Shown here: positions 20,146 through 31,178 of the stretch, one piece after another
Layout of the letters: the number at the start of each line of letters is the position of its first letter
Position numbering within the stretch: the stretch's first letter is position 1
DNA from: an uncultured Acetatifactor sp.
GTDB lineage: Bacteria > Bacillota > Clostridia > Lachnospirales > Lachnospiraceae
Direction: 5' to 3'
Assembly (NCBI GenBank): GCA_947588705.1
Contig: CANPYT010000007.1
Coordinates: 1-64,000, forward strand
Length of the DNA: 64,000 bases
Translations under genes and position numbers: made by a program
The notes under the pieces: generated by a model
Told to the model about the DNA's origin: nothing
Databases searched by the model: none
Seen by the model: the letters and a program-made list of their open reading frames with translations, nothing else

Positions 20146-22257
20146 TTACAAAAGGATCAGGTAGATCAATGTCAAAGTAAGTCCCACGCAGAAAAGAAGC
20201 AATCCAAAAGACAGGCTTCGCTGAATGACCAGATTACTCTCCCGGAGTTCTTCTCCCTTCATAGCCGCCAGATGGACATAATCCCTGTGGGCAGGGTCTT
20301 TTTTGTTCCAGAGCAGATTCCCAAGAGACTGGAAACCGTTCAGTACCTTTCCGATAGCCACCGTAAAGACATTCCCCTCCGGCCTCTCATAGGGCAAAGG
20401 GCTGTCCCGATAAACACTCTTTCTCAGCAGTACGACCACCGTATCCAGGAAGCTGTCCAGCACCCGGCACAACACGCCCAGGACTGTAGGGAATATGTTC
20501 AGCAGAAGAGGCCGATAAAGCAGGTTCTCTATATCCAGCCATGCGGGCCATCGGTCCACATAAACCTTAACACCGCTTTCCTCCCGGCGTTCCATAAGCC
20601 ATTTCCGGATCACAAACGCGTACACCAGGGCGCCGATGACGATTGAGATCAAAGCGCCCCGCAGGTTGGAGACACTGAAATAGGCAACTTTTTCCCCTGC
20701 CTCCTCCAACCCCATAAAGCTTTGGGCAAGGTTTGCAGCCCGGTCCATGGTATATCCCGGCGCGATCCCCCACACAAAAAGGATCAGCGCACTGCCGCCC
20801 AGGGCAAACAGACTTAAGGGCCCCATATAACCCTTTTTTTCATTATACTCCTGCTGCCGCTTTTCGTCCTCATTTTTCTCAAGAAAAACCGCGGCAAACA
20901 GCTTTGTCATGTAAGCCACCGTCAGGCCGCCGGAAAACAGGAACAGATATTCTACCGCCCGCATCCAGGCCCCGCCGCCGTATTCCACTATGCTCTCATG
21001 AAGAAGCGTCTTGCTGACATAACCTCCAAAAAGAGGAATGCCGCCCAGAGCCAGCGCACCGGTCAGGAAAAACACTGCCAGCAGCGGTTTTTTCCTGCCA
21101 AACCCCCGGATCTCGTTTAGGTTCAGGGCATGTGCGTTCATATAGATGACGCCAGCCGCCAGAAACAGTACCAGCTTGATCAGGGAATGGTTCACCATGT
21201 GAAGCAGCGTACCGTGGACGGCCAGCGCATTCTCCTCCCCCAACAGACCCTGCATACCGATCCCCACCAGGATAAAACCGATCTGAGACATGGAAGAGCA
21301 AGCCAGCGTCCGCTTCAGATCCACTGAAAATACCGCCAGCAGCGCTCCGCCAAACATAGTGACCACGCCCAGCCCGAGGATCATCGCCCCCCAGGCGCCG
21401 TCATGGAGGAACAGACTGCAGCTCAGGATCAGCACTCCGTAAATGCCCGTCTTTGTAAGGATGCCGGACAGAAGCGCAGATGCGGGGGCGGGGGCCACGG
21501 GATGCGCTTTGGGAAGCCAGATATGCAGAGGGAAAACACCGGCTTTCGCGCCAAACCCCACCAGCATACAGCCGCCCGCGGCGTACAAAAGCCCTTTATT
21601 TTCATAAGCGGCGGCCGCCTGGGGCAGTTCCTTTATCGCAAGCACTCCAAGCATACGGTTCAGCAGGAAGATTCCCATGAGCATGACCAGTCCCCCAAGC
21701 ACCGCCACAGCCAGATAAGTATCCGCGGCCCGCAGGGCGGGCTTGGTCTCCTCCTGAACCACCCACACATAAGAGGTAAAAGACATTATTTCAAAAAAGA
21801 GGAACGTCGTATAGAGGTTTTCCGACAGGAACACGCCCATGGTAGCGCCAAGCGTCCAGAGCAGGAACAGATAGTAACGGTTTCTGTTCCTGTGGTGGGT
21901 CAGATATTCTCTGGAAAGCACAGCCGCCATCATCCACATGAAAGATGCCACACAGCCGTAGATCACCCGGAAGCCATCCAGAGTAAAACCTATCTCCCAG
22001 CCGCAGATCCCCGGGATCTTCAAGGTGAGATCCGGGGCTCCGCCTGTAGAAGCGCAGGAGGACACCGCCAGCCAGACCATCAGCCCAAATTCCAGGACTG
22101 AGGATACGATGGCCACGCCGTCCCGCAAGTTTTCCTGTCCGCCATTATTCCACAATTTTCCGCTTCTCCCATGGCACAGGACTCCTGTGCCAAAGCTCAA
22201 GAGTCCTGCTAAAAAGGGAAATAACACCAACACTGCCAAGTACATTTCCTGTCTCAT
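20146..22257 (-). CDS. NuoL/MrpA-type proton-translocating antiporter-like subunit (703 aa)
   Basis: Multi-TM; GFGAKAGVFPLHIWLPKAHPVAPAPASALLSGILTKTGIYGVL signature. Confidence 0.85.
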   Translation of the reverse strand: MRQEMYLAVLVLFPFLAGLLSFGTGVLCHGRSGKLWNNGGQENLRDGVAIVSSVLEFGLMVWLAVSSCASTGGAPDLTLKIPGICGWEIGFTLDGFRVIYGCVASFMWMMAAVLSREYLTHHRNRNRYYLFLLWTLGATMGVFLSENLYTTFLFFEIMSFTSYVWVVQEETKPALRAADTYLAVAVLGGLVMLMGIFLLNRMLGVLAIKELPQAAAAYENKGLLYAAGGCMLVGFGAKAGVFPLHIWLPKAHPVAPAPASALLSGILTKTGIYGVLILSCSLFLHDGAWGAMILGLGVVTMFGGALLAVFSVDLKRTLACSSMSQIGFILVGIGMQGLLGEENALAVHGTLLHMVNHSLIKLVLFLAAGVIYMNAHALNLNEIRGFGRKKPLLAVFFLTGALALGGIPLFGGYVSKTLLHESIVEYGGGAWMRAVEYLFLFSGGLTVAYMTKLFAAVFLEKNEDEKRQQEYNEKKGYMGPLSLFALGGSALILFVWGIAPGYTMDRAANLAQSFMGLEEAGEKVAYFSVSNLRGALISIVIGALVYAFVIRKWLMERREESGVKVYVDRWPAWLDIENLLYRPLLLNIFPTVLGVLCRVLDSFLDTVVVLLRKSVYRDSPLPYERPEGNVFTVAIGKVLNGFQSLGNLLWNKKDPAHRDYVHLAAMKGEELRESNLVIQRSLSFGLLLFCVGLTLTLIYLILL

Positions 22258-22283
22258 AATGCCTCACTTCATTTATTCCTTTT

Positions 22284-24071
22284 TCAGATCTGGAACTTGT
22301 GAATGCTGTCCAGCAGCGCTCCCACCTTAGATTCCAGATTTTCCACAATAGAGCCGGAATTTTCCACTGTCCTGGAAAGCTCCGCAGACATGGCCGAAGT
22401 CTCCTGGGCCACGGCGGCGTTGTCCTGAGCCAGGCGGTTAAGCACAGACAAGGACTCCGTCACATTGGTGCGCTGCTGCTCCAGATCCGATGTCATATTG
22501 TCGATAGCCTGAACAGACACCACGCAATTCGCCAGCTCCCGATGCAGCTCCATGAAGATCTGCTGGGTCTCGGTCAGGGAATCCACCTGCCGGTCTACGG
22601 AGGCGTTGATCTCCCTCATGCCTTCCACCGACCTTGTGGCGTTGTTCTGCAGTTCCTCCACTACTCTGTTGATCTCTTCCACGGAATCCGTAGACTGGTT
22701 TGCCAGCTTTGCGATCTCATCCGCCACAACGGCAAAGCCCTTCCCCGCTTCCCCGGCCCGGGCCGCCTCGATGCTGGCGTTCAGCGCCAGCAGACTTGTC
22801 TGGTCAGAAATTTCGTTGATCAGGTTGGCCGCCACATGGATCTGCTGTACCGATTTATGTGTGGAATTGATCTGTTCAGCCATACTGGTTATGCTCTTGC
22901 GGGTCTCATCGTTTACCTCGATCAGCTGCTTCAGCGTTCCCATAGACTGTTCGCTGATTCCGTTCATATCCCTGGCATTCTTATCCAGGCTCTCCACCTC
23001 CGTCTCCGTCTGGTGGATCCGGTCTCCCATCACGTTCACGTCCTCTGTGGCCGTTTCCGTGGAACCTGCCTGCTGGCTCACATTGTCCGCGATGGATTCC
23101 ACCGCCGTGCTCACCTGGGTGATGGAATCACGCATATTGTTAAACGCGGAATCAAACTGATTCAACACATCCTTTACGCCATCCGCCACATCCGTGATAT
23201 TATGCAGCAGCTGTCTCATATTGTCCTGCGCGACCCTCAGGGCTTCCGCCGTCTGGCCGATCTCGTTCTTCTGTTTTACATCCACATCGGTGGTAAGGTT
23301 GCCCTCGGAGATACGGTTGGCAAACTCCTGAATCTTCTTCAGAGGCGAGGTGAGGAACCGGCCCACAAAGAAAGCGATCACAAGGCCGATAAGGACCGCG
23401 GCCACGAACACGACGCTGACCCTGGTCATGACCCGGTCATACAGGCCGTCCAGCTCCGCCTGTGTCTGCTCCTCCGCCAGATCGATATCATCGGTATAGT
23501 TGCCGGTGGAAACTACCCAGCCCCAGGGCTCAAAAATCTGTGAATACGCGATCTTGGGGGCTACGGTGACACCGTCGGACTTAGTGAAGTAGAACTCATT
23601 GTAACCGCCGCCCTCCGGCGTCTGGCAGACTTTCATGATCTCCTGGACGATCATCACGCCGTTGGGATCCTGCAGGTCATAGCGGTTATTTCCTTCGTTC
23701 TCCACCAGAATAGGGTGCATCACCAGCGTGTAATCCGTGGAATCGATCCAGAAATACCCGCTCTGGTCATCCCGGTAGCGCATGGCCCGGATCACTTCCT
23801 TGGCATCGTTTTTGGCTTCTTCTTCCGTCTTTTCGCCGGCAAGATAGCTGTCATATTCCGCCTGAAGGATCGTGATGGTGCTTTGGACCATGGATTTGAT
23901 CTCTGTGCGGTATCCCTGGTCCATCGCCTCCTCATATGTAGTATAGGATGAATTTGACAGGGATTTCAGAGACATTACCGCGTTTCCGCCGATAATGACG
24001 GCTGTGAGAAGTACGATCACCGCGCTCATTATCATAATGGAAACGATCATGCTTAGTTTGCTTTTTTTCAT
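22284..24071 (-). CDS. Methyl-accepting chemotaxis protein with Cache-type sensor domain
   Basis: 595 aa; Cache-like [44 protein letters not shown]; signalling hairpin [40 protein letters not shown]. Confidence 0.95.
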   Translation of the reverse strand: MKKSKLSMIVSIMIMSAVIVLLTAVIIGGNAVMSLKSLSNSSYTTYEEAMDQGYRTEIKSMVQSTITILQAEYDSYLAGEKTEEEAKNDAKEVIRAMRYRDDQSGYFWIDSTDYTLVMHPILVENEGNNRYDLQDPNGVMIVQEIMKVCQTPEGGGYNEFYFTKSDGVTVAPKIAYSQIFEPWGWVVSTGNYTDDIDLAEEQTQAELDGLYDRVMTRVSVVFVAAVLIGLVIAFFVGRFLTSPLKKIQEFANRISEGNLTTDVDVKQKNEIGQTAEALRVAQDNMRQLLHNITDVADGVKDVLNQFDSAFNNMRDSITQVSTAVESIADNVSQQAGSTETATEDVNVMGDRIHQTETEVESLDKNARDMNGISEQSMGTLKQLIEVNDETRKSITSMAEQINSTHKSVQQIHVAANLINEISDQTSLLALNASIEAARAGEAGKGFAVVADEIAKLANQSTDSVEEINRVVEELQNNATRSVEGMREINASVDRQVDSLTETQQIFMELHRELANCVVSVQAIDNMTSDLEQQRTNVTESLSVLNRLAQDNAAVAQETSAMSAELSRTVENSGSIVENLESKVGALLDSIHKFQI

Positions 24072-24140
24072 CTTACTGCAGCCTCCTCCTTAGATTCTTT
24101 TTTATTATTTTAGTACCTTTTTTTCGATATTTCAACACAA

Positions 24141-25613
24141 TTAACGTGATAAAGCCATATTTAACACGCTGATCACTTTTTCCGCGCCAAACCCGAAGCA
24201 AAACATCAGTATCGCAAACACAAACAGGGGCGCCAGCATCATCCAGTTCGGGTCCTTCGCGTCGCTGACAGATGACTCGTCAAAGTCTTTTCCGGGGAAA
24301 TAGGCACGGACTACGATCGTCAGCATGTATATAGCCGTAAGCAGGGCGGACACTAACAGCGCCGCCACTCCCACGTAAGCCAGGACGTTTTCGCTCTCCA
24401 CCGCAGCCTCAGCCAGATACCACTTGCTCACAAACCCGCACAGCCCGGGCACTCCCATCAACGCCAGCGCCGACACGGTAAAGATCCCGAACACTTTTGG
24501 CATTTTCCGCCCCAGTCCGTCCAGCTCATGGACATAATTCCTCCCGGTCTGGTACATGACGGCCCCCGCGCAGAAAAAGGAGCAGATCTTCATAACAGAG
24601 TGGAAGAGCATATGGGCCACAGCTCCCAAAAGCCCCAGCGGCGACATCAGCACCACGCCGAAAAGCATGTAGGACAGATTGCTGACAGTGGACCAGGCCA
24701 GCCTGCGCTTGAGGTGCGTCTCCTTCAGGGCCCTGCTGCACCCGTACACGATGGTGATGATCACCAGGATCATCACTACCGCCTGGGCCCAGGTTCCCTT
24801 TACCGCATCTGTTCCAAAACTATAATATGTCACCCGCATAGCGGCAAAAGCGCCGGTATTCACCACCGCCACCGCATGAAGCAGGGCTGTCACAGGCGTG
24901 GGCGCTACGCCCGCCTTGGGCAGCCATCCTGAAAACGGCCATATTGCGGTCTTTACGCTGAAACCACAGAAACACAGGACATAAATCACCAGCATCAGGT
25001 TGGAGCGGCCCCCTATCCTCTCCAGATCCAGCACGCCTCCTGCCACAAAAGAAGAAGAGGTTCCATAAGTAAGAATAAAAATCATGCCGATAAAGGCAAA
25101 CGCGGCGCCTCCCAGCATGTTATAGAGATAGATCCTGCTGGCTTTCACGGCCTCCCGGGTCCTGGTATGCATGACCAGAGGAACCGTCACCAGGCTCAAC
25201 ATTTCAAAAAAGAAATACATGGTCAGAATATTTTCCGCCAGCGCCACTCCCAATGTGATCCCATAGGTGATCACATAAAACATGAAAAAGGACTTCTCGT
25301 TGCCGTGCTCATGCTTCATATACTCAAAGGAGTACAGCATGGCAAGGGGCCAGAGAAACGCTACCAGCGCCGCATAGAACGCCCCGAGCCCGTCCATCCG
25401 GAAGGTAACGCTCAGATTTCCCGTAAACCGAAACACTGTTATGGCATTCTGAGGCTGGTGCAGCAGAAGCCACAGGACCAAGAGAGAGGTCAGGATCACG
25501 CCCGCTTCCAGATAAACCAGCATGGCGCGTCTGCTCTTAAAGGGCAGGATCCAAACGGATATGCCTGCCAATATGGGAAGTACCACTGCGATCAGCATTA
25601 TCAACTCGCTCAT
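24141..25613 (-). CDS. NuoM/NuoN/MrpD-type antiporter-like subunit (490 aa)
   Basis: Multi-TM; GFSVKTAIWPFSGWLPKAGVAPTPVTALLHAVAVVNTGAFAAMRV. Confidence 0.85.
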   Translation of the reverse strand: MSELIMLIAVVLPILAGISVWILPFKSRRAMLVYLEAGVILTSLLVLWLLLHQPQNAITVFRFTGNLSVTFRMDGLGAFYAALVAFLWPLAMLYSFEYMKHEHGNEKSFFMFYVITYGITLGVALAENILTMYFFFEMLSLVTVPLVMHTRTREAVKASRIYLYNMLGGAAFAFIGMIFILTYGTSSSFVAGGVLDLERIGGRSNLMLVIYVLCFCGFSVKTAIWPFSGWLPKAGVAPTPVTALLHAVAVVNTGAFAAMRVTYYSFGTDAVKGTWAQAVVMILVIITIVYGCSRALKETHLKRRLAWSTVSNLSYMLFGVVLMSPLGLLGAVAHMLFHSVMKICSFFCAGAVMYQTGRNYVHELDGLGRKMPKVFGIFTVSALALMGVPGLCGFVSKWYLAEAAVESENVLAYVGVAALLVSALLTAIYMLTIVVRAYFPGKDFDESSVSDAKDPNWMMLAPLFVFAILMFCFGFGAEKVISVLNMALSR

Positions 25614-25645
25614 CTACGATCATACCTTTCTCACAAAGTTTTATT

Positions 25646-27163
25646 TTACCCAAGCACCGATGCCGCGATCTTTTCCACAAAGGATAAGACCGGCCCCGGG
25701 AAAAGACCGAGTAAAACCGTCAGGGCCGCCAGGATCAGCAGGGGGATCAACATACAGGGAGAAGGCTCCTGAGACTTAGGCCGCGCCGTCTCCGTATCTT
25801 CGCCGGGGAAAAATCCCCGCGTGACCACGGGCAGCAGGTATCCCGCCGTCAAAAGAGCGCTGACCAGAAGCACCACCGGGCCTAGCCAGGAAAAAATACC
25901 GATATCGCCTGCGGGCACAGTCGCCGACGGCGGCAGCGCTCCGAACCTGCCCCCAAGCTGCAGCGCCCCTTCCGCCAGGTACCACTTGCTGATAAAGCCC
26001 ACCGTAGGGGGAATGCCGATCAGCCCAAGAGAAAACAGCGTATAACACCACAGAGTTACAGGCATTTTTTTCCCTATGCCTGTCAGCTGGTCTACCCGGG
26101 TGTAACCGAATTGAAACAGGAACACCCCCGCCGTGAGAAACAGGCCGCTCTTGATCACCGCGTGTCCCGCCACATGCATCAGCGCACCGGTCAGCCCTGT
26201 CTCTGACAACAGGGAAAGCCCAAACAGAATATACGACACCTGGCTGACAGTAGAATAAGCCAGCCGCTTTTTAAATACCTTTTCCCGAAAAGCCAGCAGG
26301 GAACCCATGAATACCGTTGTCAGCGCCAGCCCCATCCAAGCGTACTGCACCCAGGTGCCGCGAAGAAATTCAGGCCCTGTCACATAATACACCACACGGA
26401 TCATCGCCAGCACACCGCTTTTTACAATGATGCCTGAGAGCACGGCGGAAGCAGGCGATGGGGCTACGGGGTGGGCGGCAGGCAGCCAGGCGTGGAGAGG
26501 CAGCATTCCTGCCTTTGCCCCAAACCCTACCAGCATCGCAAACACAGCCAGCAGCAAGATCCCCTCATGCCCCGCGGCACCGGCGCCCAATGTGCCTCCG
26601 GCCGCAAATGTCAGGGAAACGCTGTAATGATTCAGAAAATAGATACCGAAAAGACCCGCATAAGCGCCGCACATGGAATAAAAGAGGTACTTTAAAGCCG
26701 CCATGATGGCCTCCCTGGTTCCGTTGTGCAGGACAAGAGGAAATGACACGATCGTCACAAGTTCGTAAAACAGGTACATGGTCACCAGGTTCCCCGAAAA
26801 ATCCAGCCCTGCCAACACACCGTACAGCAGCAGATAAAAACCGAAATACCGCTTCTCGCCGCCTTCATGCCGCATATATACCAGCGAATACACCCCCGCC
26901 AACAGCCAGACCACACTGACCACCGTGACAAAAAAACAGCCGGTATCGTCAATGTGAAAATACACCGGTATTCCTTTAAGCAGAGGAAACAAAGTCAGGC
27001 TTCTCTCTCCGCTCCAGGCCAGGCACAGAGCCGCGCCGACGGAAACTGACAATACTGTCATAGAAAAGACGGACACCGCGCGGGCGCTCCGAAAAGGCAT
27101 GAGCAAAAGGACCGCCCCCGCCGCGGCGGGCAAAAGGATAGGGATCAACAGTAATCCGTTCAT
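25646..27163 (-). CDS. NuoM/MrpD-type antiporter-like subunit (505 aa)
   Basis: Multi-TM; GFGAKAGMLPLHAWLPAAHPVAPSPASAVLSGIIVKSGVLAMIRV. Confidence 0.87.
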   Translation of the reverse strand: MNGLLLIPILLPAAAGAVLLLMPFRSARAVSVFSMTVLSVSVGAALCLAWSGERSLTLFPLLKGIPVYFHIDDTGCFFVTVVSVVWLLAGVYSLVYMRHEGGEKRYFGFYLLLYGVLAGLDFSGNLVTMYLFYELVTIVSFPLVLHNGTREAIMAALKYLFYSMCGAYAGLFGIYFLNHYSVSLTFAAGGTLGAGAAGHEGILLLAVFAMLVGFGAKAGMLPLHAWLPAAHPVAPSPASAVLSGIIVKSGVLAMIRVVYYVTGPEFLRGTWVQYAWMGLALTTVFMGSLLAFREKVFKKRLAYSTVSQVSYILFGLSLLSETGLTGALMHVAGHAVIKSGLFLTAGVFLFQFGYTRVDQLTGIGKKMPVTLWCYTLFSLGLIGIPPTVGFISKWYLAEGALQLGGRFGALPPSATVPAGDIGIFSWLGPVVLLVSALLTAGYLLPVVTRGFFPGEDTETARPKSQEPSPCMLIPLLILAALTVLLGLFPGPVLSFVEKIAASVLG

Positions 27164-27208
27164 TTACACTTCACTTCCTTGTTCTAAGATAACGAATAGC
27201 CGGGCAGC

Positions 27209-28714
27209 CTAGTCAAACATTTCCAGCCCGTGCTGGATCAGCCGGATAATGGGATCCGAATTTAAGCCCAGGATCAAGTTCAGCAGGATAAAGCATACCA
27301 GCGCCACGGACTTCGACAAGTTCTCCCTCATGAGGATCTCCCTGTTCCCGCTTTTTGACAGCCCCTCCGGCATGGGCGTGTAGATCAGGATCACCGTCCG
27401 CATAAAGTATATCGCGTTCAGCACAGTGCTGATCGCCAGGGCGATCAACGTAGGCAGCATCTTATAGGTATGTCCGATAGCCGCCTGGGAAAAGAGCAGC
27501 TTGGAAATAAATCCGGAGAAGATCGGCATACCTACCATGGCAAGGCTGCCCACTGTAAAGGCCACCCCCGCCAGCTTGTTCCGGTAGCCCGCCCCCATCA
27601 GGTCACGGTAGCGCGGACTGCCGCCGGAAGCATCCGTAAGCCCTGAAGCCGCCACGAACAAAAGCGATTTGCTGGCGGAGTGGGAAATCACATGATAAAT
27701 GCTGGCAATCGTCCCGGCTTCTGTGCCAAGGCCGAAACCCATATAGATATAGCCGATCTGCGCTACGGAGGAAAAGGCTATCATACGGCGCACATTGTCC
27801 TCTTTGATAGCGCTTACGGAGCCCATGATCATACCGATAATGCCAAACACGAACAACACATGAATGACCTTGTTCTCCCCTATGATGTCAAAACCGATGA
27901 CCCGATAAAAAATCTTCAGCAGCAGGAAAATATAGCCTTTGGACACCAGAGAGGATAAAATAGCCGCGGACGACAGAGTGGAATATCCATATGCGTCAGG
28001 CAGCCAGGTGTGGAAGGGATACAGGGCGCTCTTTATGGCCAGGCCCACCGACATCAGCCCAAGCGCCACTACAAGCGGGATATGATAGCTTCCGGACGCA
28101 GCCAGGATCTGTACTTGCTCCTTGATATTGCTCATGAGCAGATGGCCCGTCAGGTCATAAAGGAAGCAGATCCCCAATAGCAACAGCCCGGAGCCCAGCA
28201 GGCTCATGATCATATAACGGATAGATGCCTCCAGCGTCCTGCCGTTCTGCCGTATCATGATCAGCCCACAGGCGGAGATCGTGTTGATCTCCACGAACAC
28301 ATAGGCGGTAAACAGGTCGTTTGTATACACCAAAGCCAACAGCGAGGAAAGCAGCAGGTTCACCATGATATAATAAAGGTTCTGTTTTCCCTCTTCGATC
28401 TCTTTCTCCCGCTCCCTAGCGCCGCCCAGCATGGACAGCATCATGATCACACAGAAGAACAGCGCCATAAAAGTCTCCAGTACGCCCACGCGGATCTCGT
28501 TCCCCCAGGGCGCCGGAAACTTACCCATCACATACACGAAAGGCGCTTCCACAAAAATAGTGTACGCCAGCGCACAAAAATTCAGGACAATTTCCACAGA
28601 GATCAGCACGGCGTTAAGCGCCTTGGCCGCTTTCGCTTTCAAGCCGGAGGAAAGAATGCCGGCAAACAGGCACAGCAAAATGGAAACAGCAGGAAAATTT
28701 CTGATGATTTCCAT
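27209..28714 (-). CDS. NuoM/MrpD-type antiporter-like subunit (501 aa)
   Basis: Multi-TM; GLAIKSALYPFHTWLPDAYGYSTLSSAAILSSLVSKGYIFLLLKIFY. Confidence 0.87.
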   Translation of the reverse strand: MEIIRNFPAVSILLCLFAGILSSGLKAKAAKALNAVLISVEIVLNFCALAYTIFVEAPFVYVMGKFPAPWGNEIRVGVLETFMALFFCVIMMLSMLGGAREREKEIEEGKQNLYYIMVNLLLSSLLALVYTNDLFTAYVFVEINTISACGLIMIRQNGRTLEASIRYMIMSLLGSGLLLLGICFLYDLTGHLLMSNIKEQVQILAASGSYHIPLVVALGLMSVGLAIKSALYPFHTWLPDAYGYSTLSSAAILSSLVSKGYIFLLLKIFYRVIGFDIIGENKVIHVLFVFGIIGMIMGSVSAIKEDNVRRMIAFSSVAQIGYIYMGFGLGTEAGTIASIYHVISHSASKSLLFVAASGLTDASGGSPRYRDLMGAGYRNKLAGVAFTVGSLAMVGMPIFSGFISKLLFSQAAIGHTYKMLPTLIALAISTVLNAIYFMRTVILIYTPMPEGLSKSGNREILMRENLSKSVALVCFILLNLILGLNSDPIIRLIQHGLEMFD

Positions 28715-28715
28715 T

Positions 28716-29090
28716 TTATAATCCCTCCTTCTTCAGCAGTGTCGATATCTCGTCCAGGTTCAGCGTGTGATACCTCCTGTAAAGACGGATCGTGATGGAA
28801 AGCATCAGCGCCGTCACCGACACGGATACTACGATGCCGGTCAGCACAAGGCCGCTGGGAATGGGATTGATATATGCCTCCACCTCCTGTACGCCGTCCA
28901 CCACAATGGGCGCCACACGGCCGCTGATATATCCTTTTTCCGCCAGAAAAAGATAAACTGCCGTATCCATAATATTCAGGCCGATGATTTTCTTGATCAG
29001 ATTATTCTGCAGAAGCAAGTTTGCAAAGCCGATCCCAAAGAGGATCATGGCCACGGCCTCCCCGTAATTCAACAGCAGATAGTTTCCCAT
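28716..29090 (-). CDS. NuoK/MrpC/MnhC-like subunit
   Basis: MGNYLLLNYGEAVAMILFGIGFANLLLQNNLIKKIIGLNIMDTAVYLFLAEKGYISG; start set at MGNYLLL. Confidence 0.87.
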   Translation of the reverse strand: MGNYLLLNYGEAVAMILFGIGFANLLLQNNLIKKIIGLNIMDTAVYLFLAEKGYISGRVAPIVVDGVQEVEAYINPIPSGLVLTGIVVSVSVTALMLSITIRLYRRYHTLNLDEISTLLKKEGL

Positions 29091-29189
29091 TACCCTAACC
29101 TCCATAATCCCGCCTTGCGGAATTTCAAATATTCCTGAGAGATGCCCGCGCTTTAAGCATCCCTCCGTGTGAGGCAAAGTCCTCCCACA

Positions 29190-30152
29190 TTATAGCCCTC
29201 CCCGCCTGAATAGGGCATAAAACGCATACATAGTACAAGCCACCTCGATCCCCACACAGATGTCTATCGGCAGGATGATGCCGCCGCTCAAAATATGCCC
29301 CGGCAGCCCCAGCGGGATATGGTTTTCGATTCCGTTTGCCCCCGTGATGTAGAAATAGGATCCGATCAGCCCGTACATGACCAGGGACGTGGTCTTCGCG
29401 ACCAGGTAAACCTTCTCGTTAAAGAACCGCTGCGTCTTTTTAAAGCCAAACGCGCTCACATAAAGTATCAATCCCGCACCCAGGATCGCGCCGCCGGAAA
29501 AACCTCCGCCGGGAGAAAGCTGGCCGTTGAGGATGACATAGATGCCGAATATAAAGATCACCGGGCACAGCACAAACGCGCTTTTCTGGAGGATCACGTC
29601 ATTTTTCGGCTCCAGCTTCCGGTCATTCTGGCTCTCCTGACGTTTCAGCACCGCCTCATCCATCATCAAAAGCACCATCACGCAGCAGGCGGAAATAAAC
29701 AGGACATTGGTCTCGCCAAATGTATCGAAAGCCCTATAAGTCAGGATCATTCCCGTCACGATATTGGTGGCTCCCGTTTCCTGGAGGCCGCTCTCAATAT
29801 ACCTGGCCGAAACTTCATTGTTCACCGGCCGGTCCGCCTCGCCCACAGGCGGAAGCCAGGAGACCGCCTCCAGAAGCATCGCCACTAAAAACAGGCAGAA
29901 TAGCACGGACATGATCTTATACAGCCGATGAAAAAGACGCATCCCGGTATTGTTCTCGCGATCATACACCTTTCCGGCAATCACTTCCCTGTCCCGGATC
30001 CTCCGTTCCACATCGTCCTGGCTTTCCGAGAACGGCGCCTGGACCTTCATCTCCACCGTGTCCAGGAAAGGATCCTTCGTGCCGTCCAGCCATCGTTTCA
30101 GCCGGAAAGACAGCGTCTTTTCGTATTCCTCCTGAGAAACCTTTTTACTCAT
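29190..30152 (-). CDS. MbhE+MrpB(MnhB)-like fused antiporter subunit
   Basis: 320 aa; C-terminal MnhB signature FIFGIYVILNGQLSPGGGFSGGAILGAGLILYVSAFGF; N-terminal soluble and TM part. Confidence 0.82.
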   Translation of the reverse strand: MSKKVSQEEYEKTLSFRLKRWLDGTKDPFLDTVEMKVQAPFSESQDDVERRIRDREVIAGKVYDRENNTGMRLFHRLYKIMSVLFCLFLVAMLLEAVSWLPPVGEADRPVNNEVSARYIESGLQETGATNIVTGMILTYRAFDTFGETNVLFISACCVMVLLMMDEAVLKRQESQNDRKLEPKNDVILQKSAFVLCPVIFIFGIYVILNGQLSPGGGFSGGAILGAGLILYVSAFGFKKTQRFFNEKVYLVAKTTSLVMYGLIGSYFYITGANGIENHIPLGLPGHILSGGIILPIDICVGIEVACTMYAFYALFRRGGL

Positions 30153-30417
30153 GATCCTTGTCCTCCTCCGTCTTGTCCTCCCGGATGATGGCGTGGATCT
30201 TCTTTAATGTCACAACAAACAATACCGTTGTCACACCTGCCCCCACCGCCGCCTCCGTGATCGCCAGATCGGGGGATTCCAGGAGGATCCAGATCACTGA
30301 CATCACAAGGCTATATGACATAAAGATCAATATGGTATTTAACAGGCTCTTTGAAAGGCTGGCCCCCACGGCACAGATAACAAGAAAACCCAGCAAAATA
30401 CAGGTAAATACAGTCAT
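30145..30417 (-). CDS. MbhD/DUF4040-like antiporter subunit
   Basis: 90 aa; SKSLLNTILIFMSYSLVMSVIWILLESPDLAITEAAVGAGVTTVLFVVTLKK. Confidence 0.85.
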   Translation of the reverse strand: MTVFTCILLGFLVICAVGASLSKSLLNTILIFMSYSLVMSVIWILLESPDLAITEAAVGAGVTTVLFVVTLKKIHAIIREDKTEEDKDHE

Positions 30418-30797
30418 TTCTCCTCTTTTCCGCCATCTTCTGAGGATTCATCCTCCAACGGCTTGCGATCCAGGGTCTCCCTCCCGTAATGTTCCACCTT
30501 GTCCTCGTTGATCGTAACCTCAAGTCGGGCGATCAGGTGGGAGGACACCGGCGAAGAAAACCACAGGAACACTATCACCAAAAACAGTTTCAGGGAAGTA
30601 AGATTGAGCCCGTTCATCACAGCCAGGCCAAGCAGGCAGAATCCGATCCCCAGCGTGTCGCCCATGGCCGCCGCATGCATCCGGTTCAGGACATACTTAA
30701 ACCGGAACACACCCGCCATCTCTATAAAAAAGATTGCCACGCCCGCCAGGAGCAGCGCCGCTCCCAGCAGAAAACGTATCCATTCAAATACCGCCAT
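30414..30797 (-). CDS. MrpG/MnhG-like subunit
   Basis: 127 aa; MAGVFRFKYVLNRMHAAAMGDTLGIGFCLLGLAVM. Confidence 0.87.
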   Translation of the reverse strand: MAVFEWIRFLLGAALLLAGVAIFFIEMAGVFRFKYVLNRMHAAAMGDTLGIGFCLLGLAVMNGLNLTSLKLFLVIVFLWFSSPVSSHLIARLEVTINEDKVEHYGRETLDRKPLEDESSEDGGKEEK

Positions 30798-31146
30798 CCC
30801 CGTGCTCCTCCTGGTTTTCCCCTTTTTCCTGCTGCTCTTCTTTTTCCTTCTTTTCCAGGTAAACGCCCATATAAACTTTCGTCAGGATGATCACCGCAAG
30901 GAAACTGATCATGGCGTAAATGATACAAATATCCGCCAGATATCCCTCTCCCAGCATTAGCGCCAGAATAGCGATCATCACAATGACCATTGTTCCCATC
31001 ATGTTGACCGCCACAATGCGGTCGGCGATCCGCGGCCCAATGATAGCGCGCGCCAGGCAAAGCAGGATCAGCACTGCCAGCACGATCAGCACACCGGTAA
31101 ACAATATATGATAAGCTCCTTCAAGGCTCGCGATTCCTCTTCCCAT
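30784..31146 (-). CDS. MrpF/MnhF-like subunit
   Basis: 120 aa; LCLARAIIGPRIADRIVAVNMMGTMVIVMIAILALMLGEGYLADICIIYAMISFLAVIILTKVYMG. Confidence 0.88.
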   Translation of the reverse strand: MGRGIASLEGAYHILFTGVLIVLAVLILLCLARAIIGPRIADRIVAVNMMGTMVIVMIAILALMLGEGYLADICIIYAMISFLAVIILTKVYMGVYLEKKEKEEQQEKGENQEEHGDGGI

Positions 31147-31178
31147 CTCTCACTTCCCACAGTGGTAAGCGCTGCGGT

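Noticed and set aside
24141-28714. Full respiratory complex I (Nuo) operon
   Set aside because: NuoL/M/N/K-like membrane subunits are present but no NuoB/C/D/E/F/G/I-type subunits; the MrpE/F/G-type genes point to an Mrp/Mbh-like antiporter module.
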